Below are positions 44,419 through 53,078 of a stretch of 59,650 bases of DNA, one piece after another. Under the pieces are notes generated by a model. That model was not told the DNA's origin. It saw nothing but the letters and a program-made list of their open reading frames with translations, and did no database searches. The stretch lies in contig CAZWBQ010000009.1 of NCBI GenBank assembly GCA_964632545.1, forward strand, positions 1 through 59,650. The letters run 5' to 3'. Numbering within the stretch: position 1 is the first letter of the stretch; the number at the start of each line of letters is the position of its first letter. The position numbers and the translations under genes are program-made. Source of the DNA: UBA7398 sp964632545. Lineage in GTDB: Bacteria; Actinomycetota; Actinomycetes; Nanopelagicales; Nanopelagicaceae.

Positions 44419-45186
44419 ATGGATATGGCAATCAACGTTAAAAGGGTTGCCTTTTTTGATGTAGATAACACTCTAATTAAAGGTTCAACTATTTTCTTTC
44501 TGGGTCGCGGGATGTACCAAAGAGGTTTTTTCTCGAAAAAAGATATAGGCGCATTCGTCCTGGCAAATTTGCGGTATCGAATGACTGGCACCGAGAAGCC
44601 AGAAGAGATTGCTAGATTTCAAAAAGCTGCCACAGATTTCATTGGTGGTCATGATGTTTCTGAGATCAAAGCAACTGGTAGTGAAATTTATGATGAGTTT
44701 GTTTCGCCAGCGATCTGGCAAGGGACAATCGACATCGCCAATCAACATCTAAAAAATAGTGAAGAAGTTTGGTTGGTGACTGCTGCTCCAGAAGATATGG
44801 CAAATTTAATTGCAGAGAAATTGGGTTTGACTGGTGCAATTGGCACAAAGGCTGAAGTTAAAGATAATAAGTACACCGGAAATTTAGTTGGAAACTTATT
44901 ACATGGTCGCGAAAAAGCTAACGCAATTAAGTTGCTTGCAGTTAAGAAAGGTTTCAACCTAGAAGATTGTTATGCATACACCGACAGCCATCATGATTTA
45001 CCTTTATTAAATGCGGTTGGAAATCCGTGCGCCATAAATCCAGATGCGAAACTCAGAATTATTGCTTTTGCAAACGGATGGCCAGTTCATGATTTCCGGA
45101 GACTTCGTTGGGTGAACCGTTTTATTGGGCCGGTAATTAGTCGCTTCGCTGGCCTCTTCGCATTTATTAAGCCAAGGCTTCGATAA
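44419..45186 (+). CDS. HAD-IB family phosphatase
   Basis: A 255-residue SerB-like HAD hydrolase. Motif I is FFDVDNTLIKGST with nucleophile Asp14 and Asp16, motif II is in WLVTAAPE, and motif III/IV is AYTDSHHDLPLL. The CicA/HAD-IB group acts on phosphorylated small molecules; exact substrate not visible. A start 6 nt downstream (ATG at 44425) is equally possible. Confidence 0.82.
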   Translation: MDMAINVKRVAFFDVDNTLIKGSTIFFLGRGMYQRGFFSKKDIGAFVLANLRYRMTGTEKPEEIARFQKAATDFIGGHDVSEIKATGSEIYDEFVSPAIWQGTIDIANQHLKNSEEVWLVTAAPEDMANLIAEKLGLTGAIGTKAEVKDNKYTGNLVGNLLHGREKANAIKLLAVKKGFNLEDCYAYTDSHHDLPLLNAVGNPCAINPDAKLRIIAFANGWPVHDFRRLRWVNRFIGPVISRFAGLFAFIKPRLR

Positions 45187-45246
45187 AGCGCTCAGTAAAT
45201 TCTCGAATAGGCAGAATCGATACTTCTTCGGTAATGTAAGCCAGTT

Positions 45247-47454
45247 ATGTCTGATTTAAAAGTGGTCCGTTCAATCATGCGATCTGCGCCATCGTTTGCT
45301 GATGAGTTGCGCGCCCGCAGCGATGCCCAACTTCAGACTCTTTTCAAATTGCGGGCAGATTTAATTGCACCAGTTCCATCAGATATGACTGCGCTTTCAA
45401 TTAGAGCAACTTCTGGACCGAGTCTGGTTCGAGCTATTGAATCGTTAAATCAATGGCAATTTGAGGTTTTAGAAGCGTGTGTGGCTTTAGAAGAACCGCT
45501 TTCCATTAAATCAATAATTGCTGCAACAGATAAAGCTGCTACGCCAATCATCGAAGAACTTATCGAACGCGCGCTGCTTTATAAAGATGGTGAAGATTTG
45601 CGCGCCCCAAGAGCGCTGCGCGACATGATTGGAACTCAACCAGCCGGACTTGGCCCTGTTGGACCTGCAAAAGTTAAATTTAAAGATTTAGATGATGCAC
45701 CAAAAGCTGCACATGAAATTTTAGAAAGATTAACTTGGGGACCGCCGCGCGGCCAAGTTGGCGATGTCAGAAAAAAAGGTACCGCGGTTGCTTGGTTAAT
45801 AGAGCATCACTTTTTAATTCCAATGGATCAAACAACAGTTGCAATGCCCCGAGAAGTTGGACTTTATTTAAGAAAAGGCAAAGTACATAAAAAAATATCG
45901 ATCGCAGCGCCCGAATTGATTGGTGAAAAGCGAAAGCAAAATGAAATCGATCGAGCTGCAATCGCTGGTATAAGTAATATTTTGCGTTGGTGTAATGAAT
46001 TAATGAATTTCTGGGCAGAGGAAACGCCTTCAACATTGCAAGCGGGTGGATTAGGAATTAGAGATCTTAGAAAAGCTGCAGAACACTTAGGAGTAACGGA
46101 TAATTGTGCAGCTTTTGTTGCTGAACTTTGCTATCTATCTGGCTTAGTTGTTGCCGACCCAGATGGTCGAGTGCTGCCAACTACTGCATTTGATATGTGG
46201 CAGTTAAAAACTCCAGAAGAACAATGGGTAGAGATTGCAACGCTTTGGGCGCTAACTTCAAGAGTTGCTGGTTTAGTTGGTAAAGCTGATTCCAAAAATG
46301 TAAATGCGCTTGGATCTGAATTAGACCGAGCAAATGCTGCAACCATTCGAAGTCATATTTTGCAGATGCTCCTTGGGAAAACCGAACTAGCCCCGTCGCT
46401 GGAGAGCGCACAAACCTTTATTCAATGGGTTTATCCCAATCGCCGCGGTGGCACGCTTCATGCTGATTTAGTTGAATGGACACTTCGCGAAGCCGAATGG
46501 CTTGGCATTACCGGACAAGGCGCACTTTCATCATTTGGAAATAGGTTTGTTGAAGATGCAGATTCGATAAAAATTAATGAAGCGCTACCAAAACCCGTTG
46601 ACCACATTCTAATCCAAGCCGATAACACTGCAATTGCTCCTGGCCCACTCACGATTGAAATTGCGCGTCACTTATCAACTTTTGCCGATATTGAAAGTCG
46701 CGGTGGCGCAACTGTTTATCGGTTTAGTGAAAGTTCAATTCGCCGTGGATTGGATCATGGTCACTCCGGTGATGAGATTCGCACTTTCTTAACTAAAACT
46801 TCTAAGACGCCGATGCCCCAACCACTTGAATATTTAATTACTGATGTTGCCCGCAAACATGGTCGACTTAAAGTTGGATATGCAAATACTTACTTAAGGT
46901 GTGAAGACGAATCAACAATTAACCAAATACTTGGCGACAAACGACTAGAACATTTGCGGTTAAGACAGATTGCTCCTCAAGTAATTATCTCCGATACGGA
47001 ATCGCGAGAAACTATTGAAGAACTGCGAAGCGCTGGTTACTTTCCTGCCGGTGAAAGTAACACTGGTTCGGTAATTACCGCAGCTGGCCAAACCCGAGCA
47101 AAATCTCGCCCTAAACCACCACGAATAATCGGCGAAGCTACCGAACCTTCGCAAACTATTTTAAATTCTGCTGTCAGAGCACTTCGCGCTGGTGAAAAAG
47201 CATCGGCTCGCCAACCACAACGGGGCGCTGAAGTTCCAAGAAGCACTGCAAATGAAACTATGGATATGTTAAATAAATATATTGGCGAAGAAGTTTCATT
47301 GATAATTGGTTATGCCGATACAAATGGTGGCGTAACACAACGAATAATTGACCCTATTTCTATTTCTCTTGGAACTCTAGTTGCCCGAGATCACGGCTCA
47401 GGCGAAGTTCAACACTTCAGAATTCCGCGTATTACCGGCGTAACTCCCGCATGA
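45247..47454 (+). CDS. Helicase-associated protein (XPB partner type)
   Basis: A 735-residue protein without Walker A or B motifs. The C-terminal region, from about residue 450, resembles the helicase-associated XPB/Ssl2-like domain found in actinobacterial proteins encoded next to XPB (LIQADNTAIAPGPL, ARKHGRLKVGYANTYLR). The last 100 residues look like a WYL-type or small beta domain (GEEVSLIIGYADTNGGVTQRIIDPIS). It is the first gene of an operon with an M20 peptidase and the XPB helicase, joined by 4-nt overlaps. Likely supports or regulates the helicase in DNA repair or transcription. Confidence 0.8.
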   Translation: MSDLKVVRSIMRSAPSFADELRARSDAQLQTLFKLRADLIAPVPSDMTALSIRATSGPSLVRAIESLNQWQFEVLEACVALEEPLSIKSIIAATDKAATPIIEELIERALLYKDGEDLRAPRALRDMIGTQPAGLGPVGPAKVKFKDLDDAPKAAHEILERLTWGPPRGQVGDVRKKGTAVAWLIEHHFLIPMDQTTVAMPREVGLYLRKGKVHKKISIAAPELIGEKRKQNEIDRAAIAGISNILRWCNELMNFWAEETPSTLQAGGLGIRDLRKAAEHLGVTDNCAAFVAELCYLSGLVVADPDGRVLPTTAFDMWQLKTPEEQWVEIATLWALTSRVAGLVGKADSKNVNALGSELDRANAATIRSHILQMLLGKTELAPSLESAQTFIQWVYPNRRGGTLHADLVEWTLREAEWLGITGQGALSSFGNRFVEDADSIKINEALPKPVDHILIQADNTAIAPGPLTIEIARHLSTFADIESRGGATVYRFSESSIRRGLDHGHSGDEIRTFLTKTSKTPMPQPLEYLITDVARKHGRLKVGYANTYLRCEDESTINQILGDKRLEHLRLRQIAPQVIISDTESRETIEELRSAGYFPAGESNTGSVITAAGQTRAKSRPKPPRIIGEATEPSQTILNSAVRALRAGEKASARQPQRGAEVPRSTANETMDMLNKYIGEEVSLIIGYADTNGGVTQRIIDPISISLGTLVARDHGSGEVQHFRIPRITGVTPA

Positions 47455-48545
47455 GCAGCGATTACGGCAGACTTAGCGCCATGATTATCGATGACCTAAA
47501 ACTCTTAGTTGAAACGGAATCCCCAACTGAAGATTTAGCTGCATGTCAAAAAGTTATGGAAGTCGCTAGCCAAATAACTAAAAAATTGCATGGCGAAACT
47601 GGCGAAATAATTATTGAGAATGGTCGGCCAGTATTTTGGTTTGGCGCAAAGAATCCTAAAATTATTTTGCTATGTCACCTGGACACTGTCTGGCCGCATG
47701 GTTCGTTCCAACCAGTATGGAGCGTTGAAGGTGATGTGGCGCGCGGACCAGGTGCTTACGATATGAAAGCTGGATTCTTACAAGCGCTATATGCCATGAA
47801 AGATTTATCCCGTGAAAAAATAGCGCTGGTCGCAACCTCTGATGAAGAGACAGGTAGTGCAACATCTCGTGGCATGATCGAACGAATTTCTAAGAACGCA
47901 GATGCAGTTTTAGTTTTTGAATCTGCAATTGATGGGAAAGTAAAAACTGGCAGAAAAGGTACTTCGATGTACAAGATTGTTGTACATGGTCGAGCTTCAC
48001 ATGCTGGTCTAGAACCTGAGAAGGGAATTAACGCAACCGTTGAAATTGCAGAAGTTGTGCGAAAAGTAATTGCATTACAAGATTTAAGCAACGGTACGAC
48101 TGTAGTTCCAACTTCAATGGCTTCTGGCACTACTACAAACACTGTTCCTGCAATTGCAACTTTAGATATCGATGCACGTTCATTTAAAATGTCTGAGTTA
48201 GAACGCGTTGATGCCGCGATGAGAGAACTAATGCCATCAAATCCAGAATGTAGAATTGAAATTGAAGGTGGCATAAATCGACCGCCGTTAGAACTTTCAG
48301 CAACATCTGCTTTATACGATCGATTAGAAAAAGTTGCAGCCGCGACCGGATTTAAACCAGTTGGATCAGCTCAAGTTGGCGGCGCTAGCGATGGCAACTT
48401 CGCAGCGGCTGCAGGAGCGCCTACTCTGGATGGACTTGGAGCGCTTGGATCAGGTGCACATGCGCTCTCTGAATGGGTCCAAATCTCCGCAATGACCGAA
48501 CGTTCACAATTAATCCATGAATTTATTAAGGATTTAATTAAATGA
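47451..48545 (+). CDS. M20 family metallopeptidase, glutamate carboxypeptidase-like
   Basis: A 364-residue zinc peptidase. The metal site is readable: His/Asp in LLCHLDTVWPHG, the Asp in GPGAYDMKAG, and the Glu pair in ATSDEETGS. The dimerisation domain contains the typical HGRASHAGLEPEKGINA. Family members cleave C-terminal Glu or deacylate N-acyl amino acids. It overlaps the helicase-associated gene and the XPB gene by ATGA, an unexpected place for a peptidase. An N-acylamino acid hydrolase role, linked to the racemase cluster at 10-12 kb, is possible but not shown. Confidence 0.85.
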   Translation: MSSDYGRLSAMIIDDLKLLVETESPTEDLAACQKVMEVASQITKKLHGETGEIIIENGRPVFWFGAKNPKIILLCHLDTVWPHGSFQPVWSVEGDVARGPGAYDMKAGFLQALYAMKDLSREKIALVATSDEETGSATSRGMIERISKNADAVLVFESAIDGKVKTGRKGTSMYKIVVHGRASHAGLEPEKGINATVEIAEVVRKVIALQDLSNGTTVVPTSMASGTTTNTVPAIATLDIDARSFKMSELERVDAAMRELMPSNPECRIEIEGGINRPPLELSATSALYDRLEKVAAATGFKPVGSAQVGGASDGNFAAAAGAPTLDGLGALGSGAHALSEWVQISAMTERSQLIHEFIKDLIK

Positions 48546-50191
48546 GCGATGGGCCGTTAATTGTTCAGAGCGACAAAACGCTTTTACTAGATATCGATCA
48601 TCCGCTATCAACTGATTGCCGTCGTGCTATTGCGCCTTTTGCTGAGTTAGAAAAATCTCCAGAACATATTCATACTTATCGACTCACATCATTAGGTCTT
48701 TGGAACGCTCGGGCGGCTGGACACGATGCCGAGAAAGTTATTGATGTTCTAATTAAGTACTCTCGATTCGCAATTCCGCATGCATTGTTACTCGATGTTG
48801 CTGAGACTATGGGACGTTATGGACGACTTCGATTGGAGTCAGATCCAATTCACGGCTTAATTTTAATTTCTACTGATCCTGCCGTTTTACAAGAAGTAGT
48901 GCGTGGCAAAAAAGTTGCTCCGCTGCTAGGCGCGAGAATTGATAACGAAACAATTGCAGTGCATCCAAGTCAACGCGGACATCTAAAGCAAGCGCTACTT
49001 CGCTTAGGTTGGCCAGCTGAAGATTTTGCTGGATATGTTGATGGCCAAGCCCATGAGATTTCATTACTTGAAGATGGTTGGAATATTCGGGAATACCAAA
49101 AACTAGCGGCTGAAGGTTTCTGGCATGGTGGATCTGGTGTTGTCGTACTTCCTTGCGGTGCTGGCAAGACTATTGTCGGCGCTGCCGCAATGGCACACGC
49201 GAAAGCTACGACTTTAATTTTGGTAACAAATACTGTTGCTGCTCGCCAATGGCGCGATGAATTATTGCGCCGCACAAATCTTCACGAGGATGAAATAGGT
49301 GAATATTCGGGTGCGAAGAAAGAGATTCGTCCAGTCACAATTGCGACTTATCAAGTAATGACCACTAAGAAAAAGGGCTTATTTGCCCATTTAGATCTCT
49401 TTGATGGCCATGATTGGGGCTTAATTATTTACGATGAAGTTCATCTTTTGCCAGCGCCGATCTTTCGATTTACCGCTGATATTCAATCACGTCGACGTTT
49501 GGGCTTAACTGCAACGTTAGTTCGAGAAGATGGAATGGAAGGCGAAGTATTTTCATTAATTGGCCCAAAGAGATTTGATGTGCCTTGGAAAGAGATTGAA
49601 GCTCAAGGCTATATTGCCCCTGCGGATTGCGTAGAAGTTCGAGTTACTCTTACTGAGCACGAACGATTGAATTATGCGACTGCAGAAACTGAAAATCGCT
49701 ACCGGGTTTGTGCTACTACTGTTACAAAGAAAAATGTTGCCATGGCATTAGCAAAGTTCCATGAGAATGATCAAGTATTAATAATCGGTCAGTACATTGA
49801 CCAAATAGATGAAATTTCTAAAGATTTAGGTGTTCCAATTATAAAAGGTGATACGCCAGTCAAAGAACGTGAAGTTCTTTATAACGCTTTTCGAAGCGGC
49901 GAAATAAAATGTTTAGTGGTTTCTAAAGTTGCTAACTTCTCAATTGATTTACCGGAAGCTTCCATAGCAATCCAAATATCAGGAACTTTTGGATCTCGCC
50001 AAGAAGAGGCGCAACGCCTTGGTCGAATTCTGCGTCCTAAGTCTGATGGTCGCGGTGCGCGTTTTTATTCACTTGTCGCTAGAGATACAGTTGATCAAGA
50101 TTTTGCGCAAAACCGTCAGCGTTTCTTAGCGGAGCAAGGTTATTCTTACCGAATCATCGATGCTGATGATGTATTTACTGGGAAGCTTTAA
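48542..50191 (+). CDS. XPB-type DNA repair helicase
   Basis: A 549-residue superfamily 2 helicase. Walker A is GAGKT (206-210), the DEAH-like box is DEVH (298-301), motif III GLTATLVREDG follows, and motif VI is QEEAQRLGRILRPK near 480. The N-terminal 170 residues form the damage-recognition-like domain of XPB. It is a 3'-5' helicase related to the TFIIH subunit and common in actinobacteria. Its last 17 nt overlap the convergent glutaredoxin-like gene. Confidence 0.92.
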   Translation: MSDGPLIVQSDKTLLLDIDHPLSTDCRRAIAPFAELEKSPEHIHTYRLTSLGLWNARAAGHDAEKVIDVLIKYSRFAIPHALLLDVAETMGRYGRLRLESDPIHGLILISTDPAVLQEVVRGKKVAPLLGARIDNETIAVHPSQRGHLKQALLRLGWPAEDFAGYVDGQAHEISLLEDGWNIREYQKLAAEGFWHGGSGVVVLPCGAGKTIVGAAAMAHAKATTLILVTNTVAARQWRDELLRRTNLHEDEIGEYSGAKKEIRPVTIATYQVMTTKKKGLFAHLDLFDGHDWGLIIYDEVHLLPAPIFRFTADIQSRRRLGLTATLVREDGMEGEVFSLIGPKRFDVPWKEIEAQGYIAPADCVEVRVTLTEHERLNYATAETENRYRVCATTVTKKNVAMALAKFHENDQVLIIGQYIDQIDEISKDLGVPIIKGDTPVKEREVLYNAFRSGEIKCLVVSKVANFSIDLPEASIAIQISGTFGSRQEEAQRLGRILRPKSDGRGARFYSLVARDTVDQDFAQNRQRFLAEQGYSYRIIDADDVFTGKL

Positions 50192-50426
50192 TTTCCGAGA
50201 TAGCTTTAATGAATCGCTCTGGATTAACTCGCCAATAATCATGTGGTGCACCATTTATAAATATAACTGGGACCTTATCCCCGAATTCTCGCTCGAGCTC
50301 TAAATCCCCATCGATTAGCCGCTTCTCCAAATTGAATTGCAGTGAGGGCTTCAACTCATTCAATTTTTCTTCAGCGATATCGCAGAGGTGACAGCCAGAA
50401 CGGGAATAGATCAATACCTCAATCAT
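50175..50426 (-). CDS. Glutaredoxin-like protein (DUF836 type)
   Basis: An 83-residue thioredoxin-fold protein with Cys12-His-Leu-Cys15 at the N-terminus of helix 1 and the cis-Pro motif KVPVIFINGAPHDYW. It should be a small cytosolic thiol-disulphide redox protein. Its substrate is unknown. Confidence 0.82.
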   Translation of the reverse strand: MIEVLIYSRSGCHLCDIAEEKLNELKPSLQFNLEKRLIDGDLELEREFGDKVPVIFINGAPHDYWRVNPERFIKAISEIKASQ

Positions 50427-50549
50427 TTTTAATTACCTTTAATTCTTGCGCTAAGTGGGAGTGTGAATACTTAATAATTCCTGACAGTTTCGAGCCACCT
50501 GCGTAACCGAACATGACCCAATCTTCTCAGCCTGATAGCGTCTCCCGCT

Positions 50550-52913
50550 ATGCGCGGCAAAATCTTCCTCATCACATCTGCTTTAGCGCTCTCAATCCTA
50601 AGCGTCCCAGACGCGGAAGCGCTTGGATTTACGAGAACTCCTTCAACTGTTTGGTTCCATACTTTTGCTACCGGAATTCAGAGCAAGCCCTTTCCGGTCG
50701 CCAATGCGAAAGCAAGCGAATCATCCAAAAGCGCAAATCTTGAAACAAAAAGTAAATTTATTGTCACTTATACCGGGTTTCCAGATGATGCTAAAGCCGC
50801 TTTTCAAGCAGCTGTTGATATTTGGTCAGATCTTTTTCCGTCAACAGTTCCAATTCAAATCAACGTAACTTGGGGAAGACAAGCAACTGCGGTATTGGGT
50901 TCAACACGTCCAGATTTCTTTTATAAAAATTTTATTGGTGCGCCAGCTCGTGATTTAAATTATGCCTCTGCCTTAGCAAATGCAATTGCTGGAAAAGATT
51001 TAGATCCGCGGCGTCCAGATATCATAATGACGATTAATTCTCGATCACCTTTTTATACCGGAACAGATGGCAAGCCATCGCCACGAACTTACGATTTAGA
51101 GTCTGTTGTAATGCATGAAATTGCACATGGCCTTGGATTCTTAACACTCGCTGCATACGATCCGTTCTTTGGCTATGGAAATATCCAAGATCCAACGCCG
51201 TTTGATGCTTTTACACAATTAGCTGATGGAAGACGTCTGATGGATTTATCTTCCCCATCGCTTGAGTTAGGAAGTGCGCTAACTGCACCGCTTTATTGGA
51301 CTGGCGCAAATGGTGTTGCCGCAAATAATGGAATCAAACCATTGCTTTATACCCCATCGACTTATGAAGGTGGTTCTTCAGTTAGCCATCTAGATGAAAA
51401 AACTTTTAGACAAAGCACAACTGATGCTGCGATGACACCTAATTTAGATGCCGGTGAAGTTTTTAGATCACCAGGTCCAATTACGCTTGGAATATTGGAT
51501 GATTTGCGCACCAAGCCTGGCGCTGGAATTCCAGTTGGGTTACCGGAAGCGCCGCGAAATGTTAAAGCGCTAATTGGTGATAAATCGGCCATCGTTACAT
51601 TTGACCCACCTGCAAACTATCGGGCAGCTCAAGTAACTTCTTACTTAGTTACTGCAAGTTTCGGTGGCCAATCTGTTGAAGTTACCGATAGCCCTGCATT
51701 AATAACTGGCCTTAAAAATGGCAGTACTTATTCCTTTAAAGTGATCGCTCGGAATCAACTTGGTGAATCTGTAGCTGAACCAAGCAATGCAATCTCACCC
51801 GAAGCGGGCTGGAAAACTTCGGTGATTGATGGAATTGCAGATGGCAAATACATATCCACCAACATGTATAAAGGCCAACCAATAATCGCTTATACCGATT
51901 CAAAGAGTGGTGATGTAAAAGTCGCTACCTTTAATGGAAAAACTTGGGTTACTTCTACAGTAGATGGAAACAGCACTTTGAATGGCAAAACTAATAACAA
52001 TGTTGCTGGTGATGTTTCAATTTGCGTTTCCGGAACTGGAACTAAACAAACTTTAAATCTCTTTTATCCAGATCTAGTTAATAAAGATTTACGCTACGCC
52101 GAATTCAACGGAAAAACTTGGAAATATGAAGTCGTAGATGGCGATGCGCAAACCATTCAAAATTACAATGAAAAAGTACGAGTTCGTACTGCTAGTGATG
52201 TGAGTGTCACTAACGCTTGCGCCGTAACACCTTCTGGTCTCCAAGTATTTTACCGTGATGAGAGTCAAGGGGTACTGCTCGGCGCAGTTCGAAGTACTGA
52301 TACGTGGATTTATGAGTTGATTGATGGCGATCGAACCACTGATGATCGTTCTACTGGCGATGTCGGTTTCCACTTACAAGCAGCTGTAGTTGGTAAAAAA
52401 GTTTATGTACTCTACGACTCTATTCTTACAGTTAATCAAAATAGTGAAGCGACTCAAGGTGAAGTACGACTTGCAACACGCAGTACTATTTATCCAGAAG
52501 ATTGGGTTTATCAAACTATTGCCGTTTCTGGTGGTGCAGTAGCGGTATCCGGTTATAACGTTGCTATTTCTGTAGTTGGAAATAGAGTTTTTGGAAGTTG
52601 GTATAGCGCTTCTGGAATCACGATTCCACAACCAAATAAATTAAATTGGGCAGTAATTTCAAATTCAGATCCGGCAGTGAACGCATCAAGCGATGCATAT
52701 GGAACACCCATTGGAGCCCTTGCAATTGATGATAAGGAGTTGGTATTTGGTTGCGAAAGCCGACTTTGTAAAATATCTAAACTAGATCAAAGCATCCATT
52801 TAGTTTCCAATGCTAAATCGGATGTTAAAAGCGATGTAGTTTGGATTACTATAAATAAAGTGCGTTATGCGCTAACGAGTGTTAACGCAAAACTCACACT
52901 TCTCAAACCTTAA
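50550..52913 (+). CDS. Secreted zinc metalloprotease-like protein with FN3 and repeat C-terminus
   Basis: A 787-residue exported protein. The first 25 residues are a Sec signal (basic start, hydrophobic core, DAEA cleavage site). The zinc-binding motif His189-Glu-Ile-Ala-His193-Gly-x-Gly lies in VVMHEIAHGLGF, after an N-terminal proenzyme-like domain. From about 331 to 418 there is a fibronectin type III domain. The remaining 370 residues contain repeated WKTSVIDG/AYTDSKSG-type segments like a beta-propeller. No sortase motif or C-terminal anchor is seen. Likely acts on external protein or polymer; the third zinc ligand is not obvious. Confidence 0.78.
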   Translation: MRGKIFLITSALALSILSVPDAEALGFTRTPSTVWFHTFATGIQSKPFPVANAKASESSKSANLETKSKFIVTYTGFPDDAKAAFQAAVDIWSDLFPSTVPIQINVTWGRQATAVLGSTRPDFFYKNFIGAPARDLNYASALANAIAGKDLDPRRPDIIMTINSRSPFYTGTDGKPSPRTYDLESVVMHEIAHGLGFLTLAAYDPFFGYGNIQDPTPFDAFTQLADGRRLMDLSSPSLELGSALTAPLYWTGANGVAANNGIKPLLYTPSTYEGGSSVSHLDEKTFRQSTTDAAMTPNLDAGEVFRSPGPITLGILDDLRTKPGAGIPVGLPEAPRNVKALIGDKSAIVTFDPPANYRAAQVTSYLVTASFGGQSVEVTDSPALITGLKNGSTYSFKVIARNQLGESVAEPSNAISPEAGWKTSVIDGIADGKYISTNMYKGQPIIAYTDSKSGDVKVATFNGKTWVTSTVDGNSTLNGKTNNNVAGDVSICVSGTGTKQTLNLFYPDLVNKDLRYAEFNGKTWKYEVVDGDAQTIQNYNEKVRVRTASDVSVTNACAVTPSGLQVFYRDESQGVLLGAVRSTDTWIYELIDGDRTTDDRSTGDVGFHLQAAVVGKKVYVLYDSILTVNQNSEATQGEVRLATRSTIYPEDWVYQTIAVSGGAVAVSGYNVAISVVGNRVFGSWYSASGITIPQPNKLNWAVISNSDPAVNASSDAYGTPIGALAIDDKELVFGCESRLCKISKLDQSIHLVSNAKSDVKSDVVWITINKVRYALTSVNAKLTLLKP

Positions 52914-53012
52914 TTACTTCTTATTTCGACGCTGAATACGTGTCTTCTTGAGTAACTTCTTATGCTTTTTCTTCGCCATACGCTTGCGGCGCTTCTTAAT
53001 TACCGAACCCAT
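52914..53012 (-). CDS. Small ribosomal subunit protein bS22
   Basis: A 32-residue, extremely basic protein (about 18 Lys/Arg) starting MGSVIKKRRKRM and ending TRIQRRNKK. It corresponds to the actinobacterial AURKAIP1/COX24-domain protein identified as bS22 in mycobacterial ribosomes. It is preceded by AAGGAG at ideal spacing and by a plausible promoter. Its stop abuts the stop of the metalloprotease gene. Too short for most ORF calls, but recognition is strong. Confidence 0.92.
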   Translation of the reverse strand: MGSVIKKRRKRMAKKKHKKLLKKTRIQRRNKK

Positions 53013-53048
53013 ATCAACTCCTTTACAAACTCTGAACTTCTCTGAAAT

Positions 53049-53078
53049 TCTATAGCCGTAGGTTACCTGTTAATTCAA
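53049..53078 (-). promoter_or_regulatory. Candidate promoter of the bS22 gene
   Basis: On the minus strand TTGAAT (53073-53078) and TATAGA (53049-53054) are 18 nt apart, with the -10 about 37 nt before the start codon. The -35 overlaps the end of the upstream gene. Confidence 0.45.
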
